Made by a program: the position numbers and the translations under genes
Notes under the pieces: generated by a model
What the model was told of the DNA's origin: nothing
The model's input: only the letters and a program-made list of their open reading frames with translations
Database searches by the model: none
In this document: positions 17,192 through 25,614 of the stretch, piece after piece
Position numbering within the stretch: position 1 is the first letter of the stretch
Layout: each line of letters starts with the position of its first letter
Assembly: GCF_008274625.1 (NCBI RefSeq)
Contig: NZ_VTRU01000008.1
Location: 1-64,000 of the forward strand
Direction: 5' to 3'
Source of the DNA: Chryseobacterium panacisoli
GTDB taxonomy: Bacteria > Bacteroidota > Bacteroidia > Flavobacteriales > Weeksellaceae
Length of the DNA stretch: 64,000 bases

Positions 17192-18340
17192 TTATACTTT
17201 TGAAAATTCCTTATTAAAGTTTTCTATAGTCGTTCTATACATTTTCTCATAGATCGGAAGAATGTTTTTCAAATCGAATTTTATAGCCTGATCTTTTGCG
17301 TTTTGTTTCATTTTGGTCAAAAGTTCGTCATTGCTTAACAGCTTGATGGTGTAGTTGCTCATGGCCTCCACATTTCCGATTTCAGCAAGATATCCAGTCT
17401 CACCCTGAATATTCACTTCAGGAATTCCTCCTGCATTGGAACTGATCACCGGAGTATAAGCTGCCATGGCTTCCAAAGCTGCCAAACCGAAACTTTCCTG
17501 CTCGGAAGGAAGAAGAAATACATCAGAAAGCTGTAAGATTTTATAGAGATCATTCACCTTTCCTAAAAGACGGATTTTGGAAATAAGATCCGGATTTTCT
17601 TCTAAAAACTGATTGACTTTTTCCATATCAGGACCTTCACCAATGATGATCAGTTTGGATTTTACCTTTTTCTCCACATTCTTAAAGATCTGAAGTACTT
17701 CGTCCACACGTTTTACAGGACGAAGGTTGGATACATGGATCAGGATCTTTTCATCAGGATTGGCAAATTGTGTTCTCTGGCACTCAGAGCAGTCATCAAA
17801 TTCAGAATTGTCAATAAAATTGGTAATCACCTGAATTTCTTTTTTGATGTTAAAGAACTGAAGGGTATCTTTTTTCAGACTTTCAGAAACTGAAGTAATA
17901 GCATCTGACTGGTTGATGGAAAATTCTACAGCATGTTTATAACTCGGGTGCTGGCCTACAAGGGTAATATCTGTACCGTGCAGAGTCGTCACCAGTGGAA
18001 TATCATTATTGTCTTCCTGAAGCATTTGCTTTGCTGTAAAAGCTGCATACGCATACGGAATGGCATAATGTGCATGAAGAAGATCCAGTTTATAAAGATT
18101 GACAACCCTGTAGATCATCGAGCTTAAGGCAATATCATAAGGCTGATACTGGAAAAGCGGATAGGTCTGAACATTTACCCTGTGGAAGAAAATATTCGGG
18201 TTGGTGATGTCTAATCTTGCTGGAAGTGCAGAACTGATGAAATGTACTTCATATCCTTTATTGGCAAGAGACATTCCTAATTCTGTTGCTACAATTCCGC
18301 TTCCTCCATATGTTGGATAGCAAAGTATGCCTATTTTCAT
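17192..18340 (-). CDS. bshA: N-acetyl-alpha-D-glucosaminyl L-malate synthase
   Basis: 382 residues from the ATG at 18340 (MKIGILCYPTYGGSGIVATE); a longer frame to 18397 would overlap the upstream gene. GT4 glycosyltransferase with two Rossmann domains: GGSGIVATELG at the N-terminus, VSNLRPVKRVDEVLQIF near 225, and the donor-site motif SEQESFGLAALEAMAAYTPVIS near 300. BshA joins UDP-GlcNAc to L-malate, the first step of bacillithiol synthesis; bacillithiol is the low-molecular thiol of many Flavobacteriia. It starts 4 bases after the GH3 gene stop and is probably in its operon. bshB and bshC are not in the window. Confidence 0.93.
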   Translation of the reverse strand: MKIGILCYPTYGGSGIVATELGMSLANKGYEVHFISSALPARLDITNPNIFFHRVNVQTYPLFQYQPYDIALSSMIYRVVNLYKLDLLHAHYAIPYAYAAFTAKQMLQEDNNDIPLVTTLHGTDITLVGQHPSYKHAVEFSINQSDAITSVSESLKKDTLQFFNIKKEIQVITNFIDNSEFDDCSECQRTQFANPDEKILIHVSNLRPVKRVDEVLQIFKNVEKKVKSKLIIIGEGPDMEKVNQFLEENPDLISKIRLLGKVNDLYKILQLSDVFLLPSEQESFGLAALEAMAAYTPVISSNAGGIPEVNIQGETGYLAEIGNVEAMSNYTIKLLSNDELLTKMKQNAKDQAIKFDLKNILPIYEKMYRTTIENFNKEFSKV

Positions 18341-18344
18341 TAGA

Positions 18345-20063
18345 TTATTGTTGTTTTGATGTTGTATTATTTGCTGAGGTAACCGCATTAAGATCAATCC
18401 CCATTCCTGGTTTCAGCTGATCATTCACCAGTACAGGAAGTTTTCCCCATATTTTTGTTTTTCCGTTCAGAGCATCTGCTGCGGCATTCATAGAGTCATC
18501 ATTGTTTTCATAAGAAACCAGAACTGTTGAAACTTTTGAAATATCAATATCCTTTAATGCGTAAGCACTTCCGAATACATTCAGTATTACATTTTGATTT
18601 TTCGTAAGATCAGAAAGCACCTGCTTAGATTCTGCTGAAATTTTATAAGGCTTATAAGCGGTAGAATTATCTTTATGGAAACCTACGATTACCGTTGATC
18701 CGGCTGGAATCGTATTAATTTCTCCCGCTTTTTTAATGATTATATTATTACCCAATCTGTTGGCAAAAGTCTGATAAGGAGCTTCTTCCAAAGGGACATA
18801 GTACATCTGCTTTCCTGTAAGAGGAAGTAATTTCTTTTCGTCTTTTAATAAAGTCAATGCATTAGAATAAAGATTCTGTACCAAAGTAATATGAGAATTA
18901 TTATTCAGGTCAGTATTAATATTTTCCGGATTTTTTGGAGTGTATTGAGTCAGTCCAAGGAAATATTTTGTCAATAAGATTTTTTTCACACTTTCCTCTA
19001 CTCTGGACTGAGGAATTTCTCCTTTATCAATAGCTTTCTGAATCAGTTTTTTACCTTCAGAAACGCCTTGAGAGAAAAGCATAATGTCATTTCCAGCTTT
19101 AAATGCCATAGCATCCAGTTCACCTGGTTTGTACTTATTTGCTACAGCGCCCATGTTTAAGGCATCGGTAATGATTAAACCTTTATAACCTAGTTTATCT
19201 TTCAATAATCCTGTAATGATATTTTTAGAAACAGAAGCAGGGATGCCTTTTCCTGATTCTAAGCTTGGAACATATAAATGGGCAACCATTACTCCGCCGA
19301 TTCCTTTATTCATCAATGCTTTGAACGGTGCCAGTTCTATTGTATTAAGCCTTTCCATTGAGTGGGAAACTACAGGAAGGTCAAGGTGTGAGTCTGTGCT
19401 GGTATCTCCGTGTCCAGGGAAATGTTTAATCGCTGCTAAGATATTGTTGTCCTGAAGACCATTAGAATAGGATAGGGCAGAGCTGATTACATTATCTACT
19501 TCAGAACCAAAACTTCTGTTGCCAATGATTGGATTATTAGGATTGGTATTCACATCTACTACAGGTGCGAAATCCCAGTTGATTCCCATTCTATGACAGT
19601 CTTCAGCAATCTTTGCGGCCATCTGATACACGAGATTTTTATCCTGGATAGCGCCCAATGTCATTGCCCATGGAAATTTGTGAGCCGCCGCGATTCTCTG
19701 ATAAAGACCCCATTCAGCATCCATACCAATCATTAAAGGAACTTTAGATTTTTGCTGAAATTCATTGACCAGATTGATTTCTCTTGCAGCATCATCCTGC
19801 ATCAGAATCAGACCGCCTATTTTATCATTGGCAACAATATTTCTTACCTGGCTGATATAGTCTTCACCTTTATTGGTATAAAGTGCCACAATAAAAAGCT
19901 GTCCTAGTTTTTCATCCTGAGAAAGATTTTTATAGGTTTTGTCAACCCATTGGTGAGCCTTTTTCAAATCTTCCTTAGAAGCATTTTTAGGCTGATATTG
20001 GGCGTTCACCTTAGGACTTATCAATGCGACAATAAAGAGTGAAGTATATAATAATTTCTTCAT
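18345..20063 (-). CDS. Glycoside hydrolase family 3 (NagZ-like beta-N-acetylhexosaminidase)
   Basis: 572 residues from the ATG at 20063, which opens a signal peptide (KKLLYTSLFIVALISPKVNAQ); the longest frame reaches 20150 but begins upstream of the promoter. The GH3 TIM-barrel has KHFPGHGDTSTDSHLDLPVV near residue 210, the loop that carries the acid/base His/Asp pair of NagZ-type enzymes, and the nucleophile Asp in IITDALNMGAV near 300. A C-terminal alpha/beta sandwich domain follows. Predicted to remove terminal GlcNAc from cell-wall or glycan fragments in the periplasm. It heads the transcript with bshA. Confidence 0.9.
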   Translation of the reverse strand: MKKLLYTSLFIVALISPKVNAQYQPKNASKEDLKKAHQWVDKTYKNLSQDEKLGQLFIVALYTNKGEDYISQVRNIVANDKIGGLILMQDDAAREINLVNEFQQKSKVPLMIGMDAEWGLYQRIAAAHKFPWAMTLGAIQDKNLVYQMAAKIAEDCHRMGINWDFAPVVDVNTNPNNPIIGNRSFGSEVDNVISSALSYSNGLQDNNILAAIKHFPGHGDTSTDSHLDLPVVSHSMERLNTIELAPFKALMNKGIGGVMVAHLYVPSLESGKGIPASVSKNIITGLLKDKLGYKGLIITDALNMGAVANKYKPGELDAMAFKAGNDIMLFSQGVSEGKKLIQKAIDKGEIPQSRVEESVKKILLTKYFLGLTQYTPKNPENINTDLNNNSHITLVQNLYSNALTLLKDEKKLLPLTGKQMYYVPLEEAPYQTFANRLGNNIIIKKAGEINTIPAGSTVIVGFHKDNSTAYKPYKISAESKQVLSDLTKNQNVILNVFGSAYALKDIDISKVSTVLVSYENNDDSMNAAADALNGKTKIWGKLPVLVNDQLKPGMGIDLNAVTSANNTTSKQQ

Positions 20064-20080
20064 GACTTTTTGAATAAGAA

Positions 20081-20113
20081 CAAAAATACAATTAAAAAAA
20101 TGAGGAAAACAAA
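20081..20113 (-). promoter_or_regulatory. Promoter of the GH3-bshA operon
   Basis: On the minus strand TTTG (20113-20110), 21-base spacer, TATTTTTG (20088-20081): a full match to the Bacteroidota signature. Start of transcription near 20074 leaves a leader of about 10 bases before the ATG at 20063. Confidence 0.75.
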
Positions 20114-20179
20114 GTTTTTGAGATTTTTGGTATATGATTTGAATACGCAATATAAATAATAACTAAACTTTAATAAGAA

Positions 20180-20728
20180 ATGAAAAAAATACTTCTCTTT
20201 TTATTCCTGGGTGCTGTAAGTTTTACTGCTTATAGCTGTGATAATGATGATGACACTGTAGTACAGGGAACAGATTATGATACTATAAACCAGTCATTTG
20301 ATATAAGTCCTAGTTTTACTAGGGTTGATGATAATCTTTACAGATGGACTGATGATTTTAACAGCCCATTAGTACAGTCTGATATGGTCCTTATTTATAT
20401 GCAGGTTGGAACTGACGGAGGTTCTCCTATCTGGAAACTTCTTCCCTATACTCGTTATGTAGGTAATGCGAATAATGATGCTGTAGATTATATTTATGAA
20501 TTCAGTAAATTTGCTGCTACTATTAATATTAATTCTAGTGCTGGATTTAGTTTAACAGCTAATCCGTCTTACTATCAGAATAAAAATTTCAGAGTTCTTA
20601 TTCTTCCAGCTAACGGAACAGGTACTGGTGGCGCAAAAGCAGCTAAAGGTAGTGCAGTAGATTACAACGATTACAAGAGTGTAATTAAATATTACAATAT
20701 TGACGAGTCTAAAATCAAGACTAAATAA
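20180..20728 (+). CDS. Lipoprotein of unknown function
   Basis: 182 residues. Signal peptide with lipobox AYSC at residues 17-20, followed by an acidic DNDDDT stretch, typical of Bacteroidota surface-exposed lipoproteins (outer-membrane export signal). The body is rich in Tyr and Asp, with a conserved-looking block of aromatic strands (YRWTDDFNSPLVQSDMVLIYMQVG), and a Gly/Ala-rich loop (GTGTGGAKAAKGSA). I recognise no domain. Divergent from the GH3 gene and followed by a strong terminator. Confidence 0.75.
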   Translation: MKKILLFLFLGAVSFTAYSCDNDDDTVVQGTDYDTINQSFDISPSFTRVDDNLYRWTDDFNSPLVQSDMVLIYMQVGTDGGSPIWKLLPYTRYVGNANNDAVDYIYEFSKFAATININSSAGFSLTANPSYYQNKNFRVLILPANGTGTGGAKAAKGSAVDYNDYKSVIKYYNIDESKIKTK

Positions 20729-20760
20729 TTTAGAATATCTTTTCAGTTTTTTATAATTAA

Positions 20761-20793
20761 AAAAGCTCCGGGAGAAATCTCGGGGCTTTTGAT
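20761..20793 (+). terminator. Rho-independent terminator
   Basis: AAAAGCTCCGGGAG pairs with CTCGGGGCTTTT across a 4-base loop, one mismatch region, followed by T-rich sequence. Confidence 0.8.
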
Positions 20794-20852
20794 TTATTAC
20801 TGGTTTTATAAATGATTTTATAGGGTGCTGTAATTTGAGCAGTATCTTATAA

Positions 20853-21019
20853 TAAGTATGGTAATTATATACAATTTTACATTAATCCTGCTATCTTATT
20901 ATTATGACTCTTTCATTCTGAATGTAACGCAGTGAAATGAAGAATCCAGGCTTTACATGAGATTCTTCCTTCGTCAGAATGACAATGGTGTAAAATTATA
21001 TGTATTCGCCATAAGTATA
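20853..21019. repeat. MITE-like nested inverted repeat
   Basis: Outer arms of about 29 bases: 20853-20881 and, inverted, 20989-21019, both ending in a shared ATAcAATTTTACA-type core. Inside are a second pair of arms: 20911-20946 (CATTCTGA ... GAAGAATC) and 20961-20983 (GATTCTTC ... TCAGAATGA). The inner motif resembles a TCATTCTGA/GAAGAATC repeat seen in many Bacteroidota genomes. There is no open reading frame. Together with flanking AT-rich DNA this fills the 20729-21154 gap. Confidence 0.6.
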
Positions 21020-21120
21020 AGTAGTGTCAGGTATTGTTAAATTAAAGACGTATTTGAGCGTTTTACATGTGAAATTTGCAGTCTGAACCTAAATGACAGT
21101 ATTCGCAGGTAGTAAAATAA

Positions 21121-21147
21121 AAAAGCTTCAGAAATTCTGAAGCTTTT
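21121..21147 (-). terminator. Terminator of ribA operon
   Basis: AAAAGCTTCAGAA (21121-21133) pairs with TTCTGAAGCTTTT (21135-21147); on the minus strand a T run follows. Confidence 0.85.
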
Positions 21148-21154
21148 GTTTTAT

Positions 21155-21751
21155 TTAGTTATCATTGTCATCAAGAAGATGTCCAAAGAAATCTTTTTTG
21201 GTTTGCAGATATCCTTTGCTTATTTCGTTTGCAGGAATCTGTAGCGGTACTCTTGAATTAAGGTGAATATTGCTGTCTACAACATATTTTACCTTTTCAG
21301 GGTTATTCGTCAGAAGGTTGATGTCTTTTACATCCAGCAGATTAAGGATTTCAATGGCTACGCCAAAGTTTCTGTCGTCTGCAGGAAGTCCCAGTTCAAG
21401 ATTGGCCTGTACGGTGTCCAACCCTTTTTCCTGTAGGGAATATGCCTTCAGCTTATTGATGATCCCGATGTTTCTTCCTTCCTGACGAAGGTAGATGATA
21501 ATTCCACCGTTTTCATGGATATATTTCATTGCAGCATCTAATTGCTGGCCGCATTCACATTTTTTTGAATGGAAAACTTCTCCGGTAATACATTCTGAAT
21601 GGAAACGAACATTGACAGGCTTTGAAAAATCTGTATTTTCAGCAACGATGGCCATATGAGGCATCCAGTCATTTTCGTTTTCGGAGAAAGCTATCATTCG
21701 GAAAGTACCGTGCTCTGTAGGAACATTGGCTTCCGCCTGAATTTTAATCAT
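21155..21751 (-). CDS. ribA: GTP cyclohydrolase II
   Basis: 198 residues, the normal size of stand-alone RibA. Zinc ligands appear in the motif CITGEVFHSKKCECGQQL (Cys, Cys, Cys), followed by the catalytic region GGIIIYLRQEGRNIGIINKL and the substrate loop LLTNNPEKV. It opens the imidazole ring of GTP, the first committed step of riboflavin and FAD synthesis, in the cytosol. It is the last gene of a long minus-strand run, 17 bases after a lipoprotein gene; no FMN riboswitch is visible, in line with its position inside an operon. Confidence 0.96.
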   Translation of the reverse strand: MIKIQAEANVPTEHGTFRMIAFSENENDWMPHMAIVAENTDFSKPVNVRFHSECITGEVFHSKKCECGQQLDAAMKYIHENGGIIIYLRQEGRNIGIINKLKAYSLQEKGLDTVQANLELGLPADDRNFGVAIEILNLLDVKDINLLTNNPEKVKYVVDSNIHLNSRVPLQIPANEISKGYLQTKKDFFGHLLDDNDN

Positions 21752-21768
21752 TGATAGTTCAATTAGTT

Positions 21769-22227
21769 TTAACTTCCTGGCAAAGCATCTTCAATAACAG
21801 AGATATTGGTTTTTAAACGAACCAGATATCTGTTGAGAACTTCATCGTCATCTCTGTCAAGATTCTGTCTTAGCTTTTGAATTTTTTTGTATGATTTTTC
21901 AAAGCTTTTAAGGGCTCTGCTCTTACCGGCAGAATTACTGGCATCAATAGCATATAAATAATTCTGAAGACTGTATTTCAAACTGGTAACCTCATCGTTC
22001 AACCCATTGTTTTTAAACTTGGGAAAAGTGGAGATCATATTTGAAATTTCAGAAGCATTTACATTTTCTTTAATATTGATATTAAAATTCTTCTTTGAGC
22101 CTCTGTCGGAATCAGAACCTTTGGTATCACTATAAAAATTATTTGACAACGGGGAAAGGTTTAGCTTTTCCGTTGCGCAGGAAGATGTTAATATGATAAG
22201 TACTCCAAGAAAAATTAGTCGTTTCAT
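21769..22227 (-). CDS. Small lipoprotein of unknown function
   Basis: 152 residues with a signal peptide and lipobox (ILTSSC, Cys at residue 17). The mature part is helical with many Asn, Lys and Ser; the C-terminal half (LKSFEKSYKKIQKLRQNLDRDDDEVL) looks like a coiled coil. Start overlaps the stop of the DUF4254 gene by 4 bases (22224-22227), so translation is coupled. No known domain; neighbours suggest an envelope role. Confidence 0.75.
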   Translation of the reverse strand: MKRLIFLGVLIILTSSCATEKLNLSPLSNNFYSDTKGSDSDRGSKKNFNINIKENVNASEISNMISTFPKFKNNGLNDEVTSLKYSLQNYLYAIDASNSAGKSRALKSFEKSYKKIQKLRQNLDRDDDEVLNRYLVRLKTNISVIEDALPGS

Positions 22228-22838
22228 TTCTGTTGCCCTTTTTGATAAAGGATTGGGTTAAGACTTTCATCGTTATACATTTTCATTTGTTTGTATACTT
22301 TCATCTTAACGTTACCGTTCTCAATATCAGCAAGCAACTGATTAATAGAAGTTGACAGATCCTCTTTCTGAGTAAGCAGAACATCCAGTTTAGCCTGGCA
22401 GTTGTTTCTGTGTTCTTCAGAAGCAGATTCTCTATTCGCTTCTAACGACATATGATAAACCTTTAATGCAAGAATTGATAATCTGTCTACTGCCCAAGCG
22501 GGAGTTTCTGTATTTATTTTTGCTTCAGATTTAGGAGTTATATTTTCAAACTTAGTAAGGAACCAGCTGTCAATATATTCTACCAGATCAGTTCTTTTCT
22601 GATTGGAAGCGTCTATTGTTCTCTTGAGTTGAAGAGCTTCAGCCGGATCAATATTTTCATCTCTAATTATATCTTCCAGATGCCATTGAACGGTATCAAT
22701 CCAGTTCTTTGCATACAAAATCCGTTCCAAAGTATCTTTTTCGAACGGGTTATTAATTAGAGTGTTAACGTCATCAGACACGTGATAGTCTTCAATAGCT
22801 TGATTGAAGACTTTCCATGCAGTCTCAGTAAATTTCAT
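22224..22838 (-). CDS. DUF4254 family protein
   Basis: 204 residues. All-helical protein with the DUF4254 pattern: AWKVFNQAIEDYH at the N-terminus, LERILYAKNWIDTVQWHLEDIIRD near residue 37 and WAVDRLSILALKVYHM near 115. Cytosolic, no signal peptide. The family is largely confined to Bacteroidota, with no established role. It lies between tatA and a lipoprotein gene, in the operon with the EnvC-like divisome protein. Confidence 0.85.
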   Translation of the reverse strand: MKFTETAWKVFNQAIEDYHVSDDVNTLINNPFEKDTLERILYAKNWIDTVQWHLEDIIRDENIDPAEALQLKRTIDASNQKRTDLVEYIDSWFLTKFENITPKSEAKINTETPAWAVDRLSILALKVYHMSLEANRESASEEHRNNCQAKLDVLLTQKEDLSTSINQLLADIENGNVKMKVYKQMKMYNDESLNPILYQKGQQK

Positions 22839-22853
22839 TAATTCTAAGGAATT

Positions 22854-23066
22854 TTAGTTGCTTGGAGAATTATTATCGTTCGAAGTTGGTTTTTTTTCAG
22901 AACCAGGTTTGTCTTCTTCTTTTACCGCATCTTTAAATTCCTTGATTCCTGAACCTACTCCTCTCATTAATTCCGGAATTTTCTTTCCTCCAAAAAGTAA
23001 TACTAAAAGTATTGCTACGATAAGGATATGTTGCCAAGATAAGGCAAGTATTGTTAGTGTATTCAT
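22854..23066 (-). CDS. tatA: Sec-independent protein translocase subunit TatA/E
   Basis: 70 residues from the ATG at 23066 (MNTLTILAL); a start 18 bases further out is less likely. One membrane helix (ILIVAILLVLLF) followed by the Phe-Gly hinge FGGKKIPELMRGVGSGIKEFK, the TatA/B/E hallmark, then a charged, disordered tail. TatA oligomers form the protein-conducting element of the twin-arginine system, which exports folded proteins. No tatC is in the window. Sits between the EnvC-like and DUF4254 genes. Confidence 0.93.
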   Translation of the reverse strand: MNTLTILALSWQHILIVAILLVLLFGGKKIPELMRGVGSGIKEFKDAVKEEDKPGSEKKPTSNDNNSPSN

Positions 23067-23097
23067 CTCGTAAAATTTTTGCAAAGTTACACTTTTT

Positions 23098-24660
23098 TTA
23101 ATATGAAATCCAACCTAATGGATCAACTGGTGTACTTCCGTTCCATACTTGGAAATCAAGGGTATAAGCGCCATCAAAATCCTGAGCTATAGTACCTATT
23201 GCAGTTCCTGATGAAACCTGCTGTCCTTTGGAAACATTTGCATTGGATAAGTTGGAATAGATAGTAAAATATCCTCCGTGTTTGATAATTACGGTCTTGG
23301 TACCATCACTGCTTGCGACCACCGAAGATACAGTTCCCGGGAATACAGATTTAGCACGCGTACCTGAAGGCACGGAAATTTTAATACCGGTATTGTCTTC
23401 AGAGATATTTTTGAAAACCGGGTGCTGCTGTCTTCCGAAACGGTGGGTGATTTGTCCGGCTCTGTCTGCAGGATAACCAAGTCTTCCTCTGTTGTCTGCA
23501 AAGCTGTTTCCGGTAGCCGTGGAAACTCCGTAGCTAGTCATAGCTTTTGATTCAGCTGCTTTTTTATCTTCTTCTTTTCTCTTGGCAAGGGCTGCTTCTG
23601 CGGCTCTTGCGGCTGTCAATTTATCTGCAGCGTCTTTAGCTCTTGCATTGGCTTCGTCTGAGGCTTTTTTAGCCGCTATTCTTCTGGATTCATCTCTTGC
23701 ATTGGCTTCAGCTTTAGCAGCATCTTCACTACGTTTTCTTTCTTCTTCAGCTCTTTTTGCTGCCAGATCTGCGGCTCTTTTAGCTTCAGCTTCAGCAAGT
23801 CTTCTTTCTCTTTCAAGGGCTTCTGCTCTTGCTTTAGCTTCCGCTTCAATTCTTGCTTTTTCTCTTTCAGCAGCTAGTTTAGCCAAACGTATTTTTTCTG
23901 CCTCTGCTTTTCTTCTTGCTTCTTCCTCTGCTTTAGCTATTCTGATTTCCTCTGCAATAATGGCTCTGATCTGTCCTTCCAATGCTTTAGACTGAACTTG
24001 TTTTTGCTTAAGCTCAGCTGTCAGTTTGGATTCGTTTTTCTTGAAATCAGTGACCAATTGCTCTTTTTGGGCTCTTTCAGCATTGATTGTTGCCAAATCC
24101 TTCTGTTGGTTTACCAGAAGATTCGCTTTCTCTTTTACAGAGTTTTGTCTTTGTGCAATTGTTTTCTTGATCAGGTTGGCTGCATTGGTAATTTCAGCTG
24201 CTTTTTTATCCTGGTAATCTGAGTATTGTTTCAGGTATTGTACTCTACGTATACCTTCTCCTAAATTCTTGGCAGAAAGTATAAAAGTTACTTTATTCTG
24301 TACGCCTTTATTTTTATAAGCATTCACCAAAACCTCAGCATAGTTTTTTCTCAGTACCGCCAGTTCTTTGTTCTGACGGTTGATTTCAAGCTGACGTAAA
24401 TAGATATCATCCTCAATGAATCTTTTTTCTTTCTGGGTATTATTATAAACCTTTTCTCTTAAAACCAATTTTTGGTTCACACTAGAAAGATAGGCTATAG
24501 AAAGCTTAGATTCACTTCTGGTTTTGGCTAAATCGGAATTTATTTGTGCAATTTGTTTTTTAAGTTCGGCATTCTGCTTCTGCAGCTGTTCTTTGTTCTG
24601 TTGTCCCTGGTGCAGTCCAAACATCAAAACACCTATTAAAAAGCTAAATTTTCTAATCAT
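23098..24660 (-). CDS. EnvC-like murein hydrolase activator with degenerate LytM domain
   Basis: 520 residues: signal peptide, two long coiled coils (residues ~20-240, then an Ala/Glu/Arg/Lys-rich helix ~240-370), and a C-terminal LytM/M23 domain (~400-520). The zinc site is lost: the usual HxxxD motif reads EDNTGIKI, and the HxH motif reads LDFQVW, so it should not cut peptidoglycan. The same loss defines E. coli EnvC, which binds and activates amidases at the division septum; that role is inferred here. It overlaps the upstream DUF4292 gene by 4 bases. Confidence 0.88.
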   Translation of the reverse strand: MIRKFSFLIGVLMFGLHQGQQNKEQLQKQNAELKKQIAQINSDLAKTRSESKLSIAYLSSVNQKLVLREKVYNNTQKEKRFIEDDIYLRQLEINRQNKELAVLRKNYAEVLVNAYKNKGVQNKVTFILSAKNLGEGIRRVQYLKQYSDYQDKKAAEITNAANLIKKTIAQRQNSVKEKANLLVNQQKDLATINAERAQKEQLVTDFKKNESKLTAELKQKQVQSKALEGQIRAIIAEEIRIAKAEEEARRKAEAEKIRLAKLAAEREKARIEAEAKARAEALERERRLAEAEAKRAADLAAKRAEEERKRSEDAAKAEANARDESRRIAAKKASDEANARAKDAADKLTAARAAEAALAKRKEEDKKAAESKAMTSYGVSTATGNSFADNRGRLGYPADRAGQITHRFGRQQHPVFKNISEDNTGIKISVPSGTRAKSVFPGTVSSVVASSDGTKTVIIKHGGYFTIYSNLSNANVSKGQQVSSGTAIGTIAQDFDGAYTLDFQVWNGSTPVDPLGWISY

Positions 24661-25508
24661 TTAATCTCAATTTTCTTATAACTGGATGGTACAGAATAAG
24701 GTGTTTCCATCCTCGAAAAGTCAAATTTCGTATTTTCCATTAAGATTTGACTAGATTTTGAACCTTTTATAATTATTTTAACATTTTTTGGAAGGCGGAT
24801 TCCTTCATATTCATTCCAGTCACTATAAGAAACATCAAGTTCGTCTGAAGACAGAATATCTTTTAAATTGACAGACAATAAATCGTAATTCGTATCGTAT
24901 TGAAGTGCAATTTTATATTCCCTGTTTTTTTCATCAGTCGTAATTTTCTGATTGATATTAGAAACCATTTTGAAGCCTTGTGCATTTTGTGTCAGGTCAA
25001 ATTGCCTGTCATTTATTTTGACAAAAGTTCTTCCCAAAAGGATTTTCTCCAAAGATTTATAATCAATGAAATTAACATTCAGTAAGTTATTAAGATAATC
25101 AAAGTCGGAATCAATATAGGTTTTGTTAATCTTATCCTGACCTTTTATTCCTTCAGGAGTAGCAATACCTCTAGCCGCATTGATGAATAATGCTCTGAGA
25201 TTCATCCACACCTTTTTATCATTTTCAATATAAACAGTGGCATCCAGGGTAGGGACATAACTTCCTGTTTCTACCCGAACTTTGCTGTCGATCTTGATCT
25301 GCTCAAATTTGGGTGGAATCAATACATGTTCGAAAAAAGTGAGTTTGTCTCTCACCGGTTGGTTGGCATCTTTTGGAGCTCCATTGTCTTTATCCGCTGT
25401 TGTAGTAATACTGTCCCGTGTCTGATCTGTATCATTTTGAACCTTGGTACGGGTCTTACAGGATGATAAGACAAGAAGCAATAAAAGAAGGGGAATCCAG
25501 TTTTTCAT
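24657..25508 (-). CDS. DUF4292 lipoprotein
   Basis: 283 residues. Lipobox LSSC near residue 17, then a long disordered acidic linker (~20-60). The rest is a beta-rich domain of the LolA/LolB-like type expected for DUF4292: VRVETGSYVPTLDATVYIENDKKVWMNLRAL, and later YKIALQYDTNYDLLSVNLKDI. Such folds bind lipid acyl chains, so a role in moving lipoproteins or lipids to the outer membrane is a reasonable inference. Its stop codon overlaps the EnvC-like start by 4 bases; the two are conserved neighbours in Flavobacteriia. Confidence 0.88.
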   Translation of the reverse strand: MKNWIPLLLLLLVLSSCKTRTKVQNDTDQTRDSITTTADKDNGAPKDANQPVRDKLTFFEHVLIPPKFEQIKIDSKVRVETGSYVPTLDATVYIENDKKVWMNLRALFINAARGIATPEGIKGQDKINKTYIDSDFDYLNNLLNVNFIDYKSLEKILLGRTFVKINDRQFDLTQNAQGFKMVSNINQKITTDEKNREYKIALQYDTNYDLLSVNLKDILSSDELDVSYSDWNEYEGIRLPKNVKIIIKGSKSSQILMENTKFDFSRMETPYSVPSSYKKIEIK

Positions 25509-25552
25509 GTATTTATCTTTAATTAAAAATACGGTGCAATATTAACGCCAAA

Positions 25553-25574
25553 CCACACAAAACATTTTGTGTGG
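25553..25574. repeat. Perfect 22-bp palindrome between operon genes
   Basis: CCACACAAAA-CA-TTTTGTGTGG, a perfect 10-bp arm palindrome in the 106-base gap between the nucleotidyltransferase and DUF4292 genes. It could be an intra-operon attenuator, or a dyadic protein site; T-run support is weak. Confidence 0.6.
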
Positions 25575-25614
25575 CCTGATGATATCTTGTTTAAATTAAA
25601 TAATTTCTATTCTT

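Noticed and set aside
18341-18397. Longer N-terminus of BshA
   Set aside because: It would overlap the upstream gene and lacks family-like sequence; the ATG at 18340 starts the conserved KIGILCYPTYGGSG.
23582-23995. Plus-strand 137-residue reading frame rich in Ala, Leu and Ser
   Set aside because: It is the antisense shadow of the Ala/Glu/Lys/Arg coiled coil of the EnvC-like protein; the skewed codon use of the coil opens the opposite frame. It has no ribosome site or own promoter.
25553-25574. Riboswitch or attenuator before the DUF4292 gene
   Set aside because: A perfect palindrome is present but there is no T run and no conserved riboswitch sequence, so I report it only as a palindrome.
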